Source of the DNA: Geobacter sp. | GTDB taxonomy: Bacteria > Desulfobacterota > Desulfuromonadia > Geobacterales > Geobacteraceae | NCBI GenBank assembly: GCA_003857395.1 | Contig: RPRC01000176.1 | Location: 1 to 13,602, forward strand | DNA length: 13,602 nt | Direction of reading: 5' to 3' | Shown: positions 12,242 through 13,602 of the stretch, one piece after another | How positions within the stretch are numbered: the stretch's first letter is position 1 | Layout: each line of letters begins with the position of its first letter | Notes under the pieces: model-generated | Told to the model about the DNA's origin: nothing | Database searches by the model: none | The model's input: the letters and a program-made list of their open reading frames with translations, nothing else | Translations under genes and position numbers: made by a program

Positions 12242-13602
12242 TCAGAACAGGTAGCGGAACTCACCCATCAGGCCATGGGAACTGTTTCGTTCACGGAACT
12301 CACCGAGGTACTTCAGGACAGCCGACACCCCGCTTCTATGGATGAACGTCAGACCGGCAGCGACTGCCGCACCATATTTTTCCACTTCTTCACCTCTGAT
12401 CGAAAATGTGTTCCCGGGTGCTCCGGCAAACGACGCCGTGACAACCTGGTCATCGATATCGAAATCATAATTGAGTGCCGCGCTTAGCTCGGGAATCACG
12501 CTTGCATTTCCTATGGCGAATGAACGGGCCAAACGAAGGCCCAGTTCCGACACCAGGGAGTCGGTTTTACGGCTCTCGACCGCCAGGTTCAGGCTGTCAG
12601 CCCCGGTCTCGGTGAAACCTTCTTCGGCCAGATGAATATGGCGTAACGAAGCAAATGGCGAGATAGTCAGCCAATTGGCCGTAAAATTATAGCCAGCGCC
12701 GAGATACGTTGTGAAGGCATCCGCATCATGCTTGCCGGATGCTTCGCGCAAAATAGTGCCGACACTGATAAAGCGGCTGTTGTGATAGCGCTGCTTCCCG
12801 TATGAAAAAGTCCCCTCAATATAGGCATTTCCCGCATAATAGCTGCCATAGAGAGCGCCCGTTACACTGTTGACCGAGCCATCTCCTTGGGAGGATCCAA
12901 AGTCGACCTCTGCCCGTGACATGCCCAGACTGGCACCGAGCAACAGGTTGCCTGGAAATGTGTAATCATAGCCGATCGCACTGCCATACAGAGTGTAGTC
13001 ATACCCCGCATACCCGGGAAGTGCCTGATGATCTCCCCACTGGCCATAACTGTTGATCCAAAGACCATTCATGGTCTGACCCCGAGTTGACTGCTCAATG
13101 GTCACAATCCGGCCAAGCTCCGCAGCAGAGCCGGAGTACGCAAGAAGAATCGGTTTCGTTCCACTGCCGCTGTCGGCAGTCATCATGTTCACGCGCAGTT
13201 TTCCCATCCGCTGTTTCAGATCGCCAAGGAAAAGGCCGATTCCCGCCATGCTCACCTTGCTCAGACTGGTATATGAACCGGAATTCATGCCCGCAATTGC
13301 GGCACCGAGCTGCGACGATTCCAGTCCTTGGAATTCTCCCAGCACCGCAGCGAGATCGCCGCTGGCAGTCGGCATGATCCGGTCAAGATACTCGGCCATG
13401 GCATATTCCACCGGGTTGGTAGCCACCGTGGTGACCTTCGGAGCAGTGACCTCCAACTCGACGACGTTCGATGACTGGTTCAATGCAAAGGAAAGAAGCG
13501 GTTTCGATGCGGGGAGCAAAACACTGCCGAAAGAGCCGCTAACGGTACCTCCTGTCGTTTCGACAATGTCATAGGTCGTGCCATTCAGGTAAATGCCCGG
13601 GC
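12242..13602 (-). CDS. Autotransporter, C-terminal beta-barrel (partial, 5' end outside window)
   Basis: The minus-strand frame is open to the window edge (first visible residues PGIYLNGTTYDIVETTGG) and gives about 453 residues. The first part, up to about 70, is passenger-like beta repeat. A helical stretch (PVEYAMAEYLDRIMPTASGDLAAVL) that precedes autotransporter barrels follows, then GLWINSYGQWGDH and an array of alternating aromatic/small strands: YGSAIGYDYTFPGNLLLGASLG, GALYGSYYAGNAYIEGTFSYG, TTYLGAGYNFTANWLTISPFASLRH. The final strand ends MGEFRYLF with the terminal Phe needed for BAM insertion. This is the type V secretion barrel (PF03797-like), located in the outer membrane. The TTG at 13519 is not a real start. 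The passenger and its function lie outside the window. Confidence 0.9.
   Translation of the reverse strand, partial: PGIYLNGTTYDIVETTGGTVSGSFGSVLLPASKPLLSFALNQSSNVVELEVTAPKVTTVATNPVEYAMAEYLDRIMPTASGDLAAVLGEFQGLESSQLGAAIAGMNSGSYTSLSKVSMAGIGLFLGDLKQRMGKLRVNMMTADSGSGTKPILLAYSGSAAELGRIVTIEQSTRGQTMNGLWINSYGQWGDHQALPGYAGYDYTLYGSAIGYDYTFPGNLLLGASLGMSRAEVDFGSSQGDGSVNSVTGALYGSYYAGNAYIEGTFSYGKQRYHNSRFISVGTILREASGKHDADAFTTYLGAGYNFTANWLTISPFASLRHIHLAEEGFTETGADSLNLAVESRKTDSLVSELGLRLARSFAIGNASVIPELSAALNYDFDIDDQVVTASFAGAPGNTFSIRGEEVEKYGAAVAAGLTFIHRSGVSAVLKYLGEFRERNSSHGLMGEFRYLF

Noticed and set aside
11942..12487. A 181-residue plus-strand frame in the gene-poor region
   Set aside because: Its second half is antisense to the autotransporter barrel, and its first half crosses two inverted repeats without domain-like sequence.

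Overview
The window looks like chromosome from a Geobacter-like member of the Desulfuromonadales. The strongest pointer is a GEMM-I riboswitch (5650-5767) that closely resembles the Geobacter GEMM-Ib subclass sensing 3',3'-cGAMP. The Gram-negative envelope genes (an autotransporter barrel and a surface-sugar gene pair) agree with this. The genus is inferred from these features and was not tested by any search.

Left part (1-5000): the tail of an unidentified upstream gene overlaps a zinc-ribbon/four-helix membrane protein, followed by an exported M23 (LytM-type) peptidase. The M23 gene and a leftward operon converge on a strong bidirectional terminator (2646-2700). The leftward operon encodes two YbjQ/UPF0145-family proteins, one of them membrane-anchored, and an M48 metallopeptidase anchored by one N-terminal helix. 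An exported DUF1566-type protein lies just upstream on the same strand.

Centre (5100-7860): a relic of a PAS-containing sensor kinase precedes the most interesting locus. There the cGAMP-type riboswitch, with a clear terminator expression platform, leads into a long structured leader. Next comes a secreted protein with a caspase/gingipain-like (clan CD) His-Cys motif pair, then a small exported protein that repeats only the N-terminal, prodomain-like segment of the protease-like protein. The two genes are separated by a perfect 14-bp inverted repeat that competes with a second hairpin covering the ribosome binding site of the small gene. A working model is a cGAMP-induced exported protease with a stand-alone prodomain partner (inhibitor, chaperone or decoy).

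Right part (7970-13602): a leftward two-gene unit encodes a GT9-like glycosyltransferase and a fused nucleotidyltransferase-kinase, with the stop and start codons abutting; it probably makes and transfers an activated sugar. Beyond it is a gene-poor stretch (10455-12241). It holds two separated relics of a group II intron on the minus strand (domain I RNA and the maturase end of the reverse transcriptase). Between them lie a 74-residue small gene and a 25-bp perfect palindrome, and several other inverted repeats occur in this stretch. The window ends inside the C-terminal barrel of an autotransporter on the minus strand.
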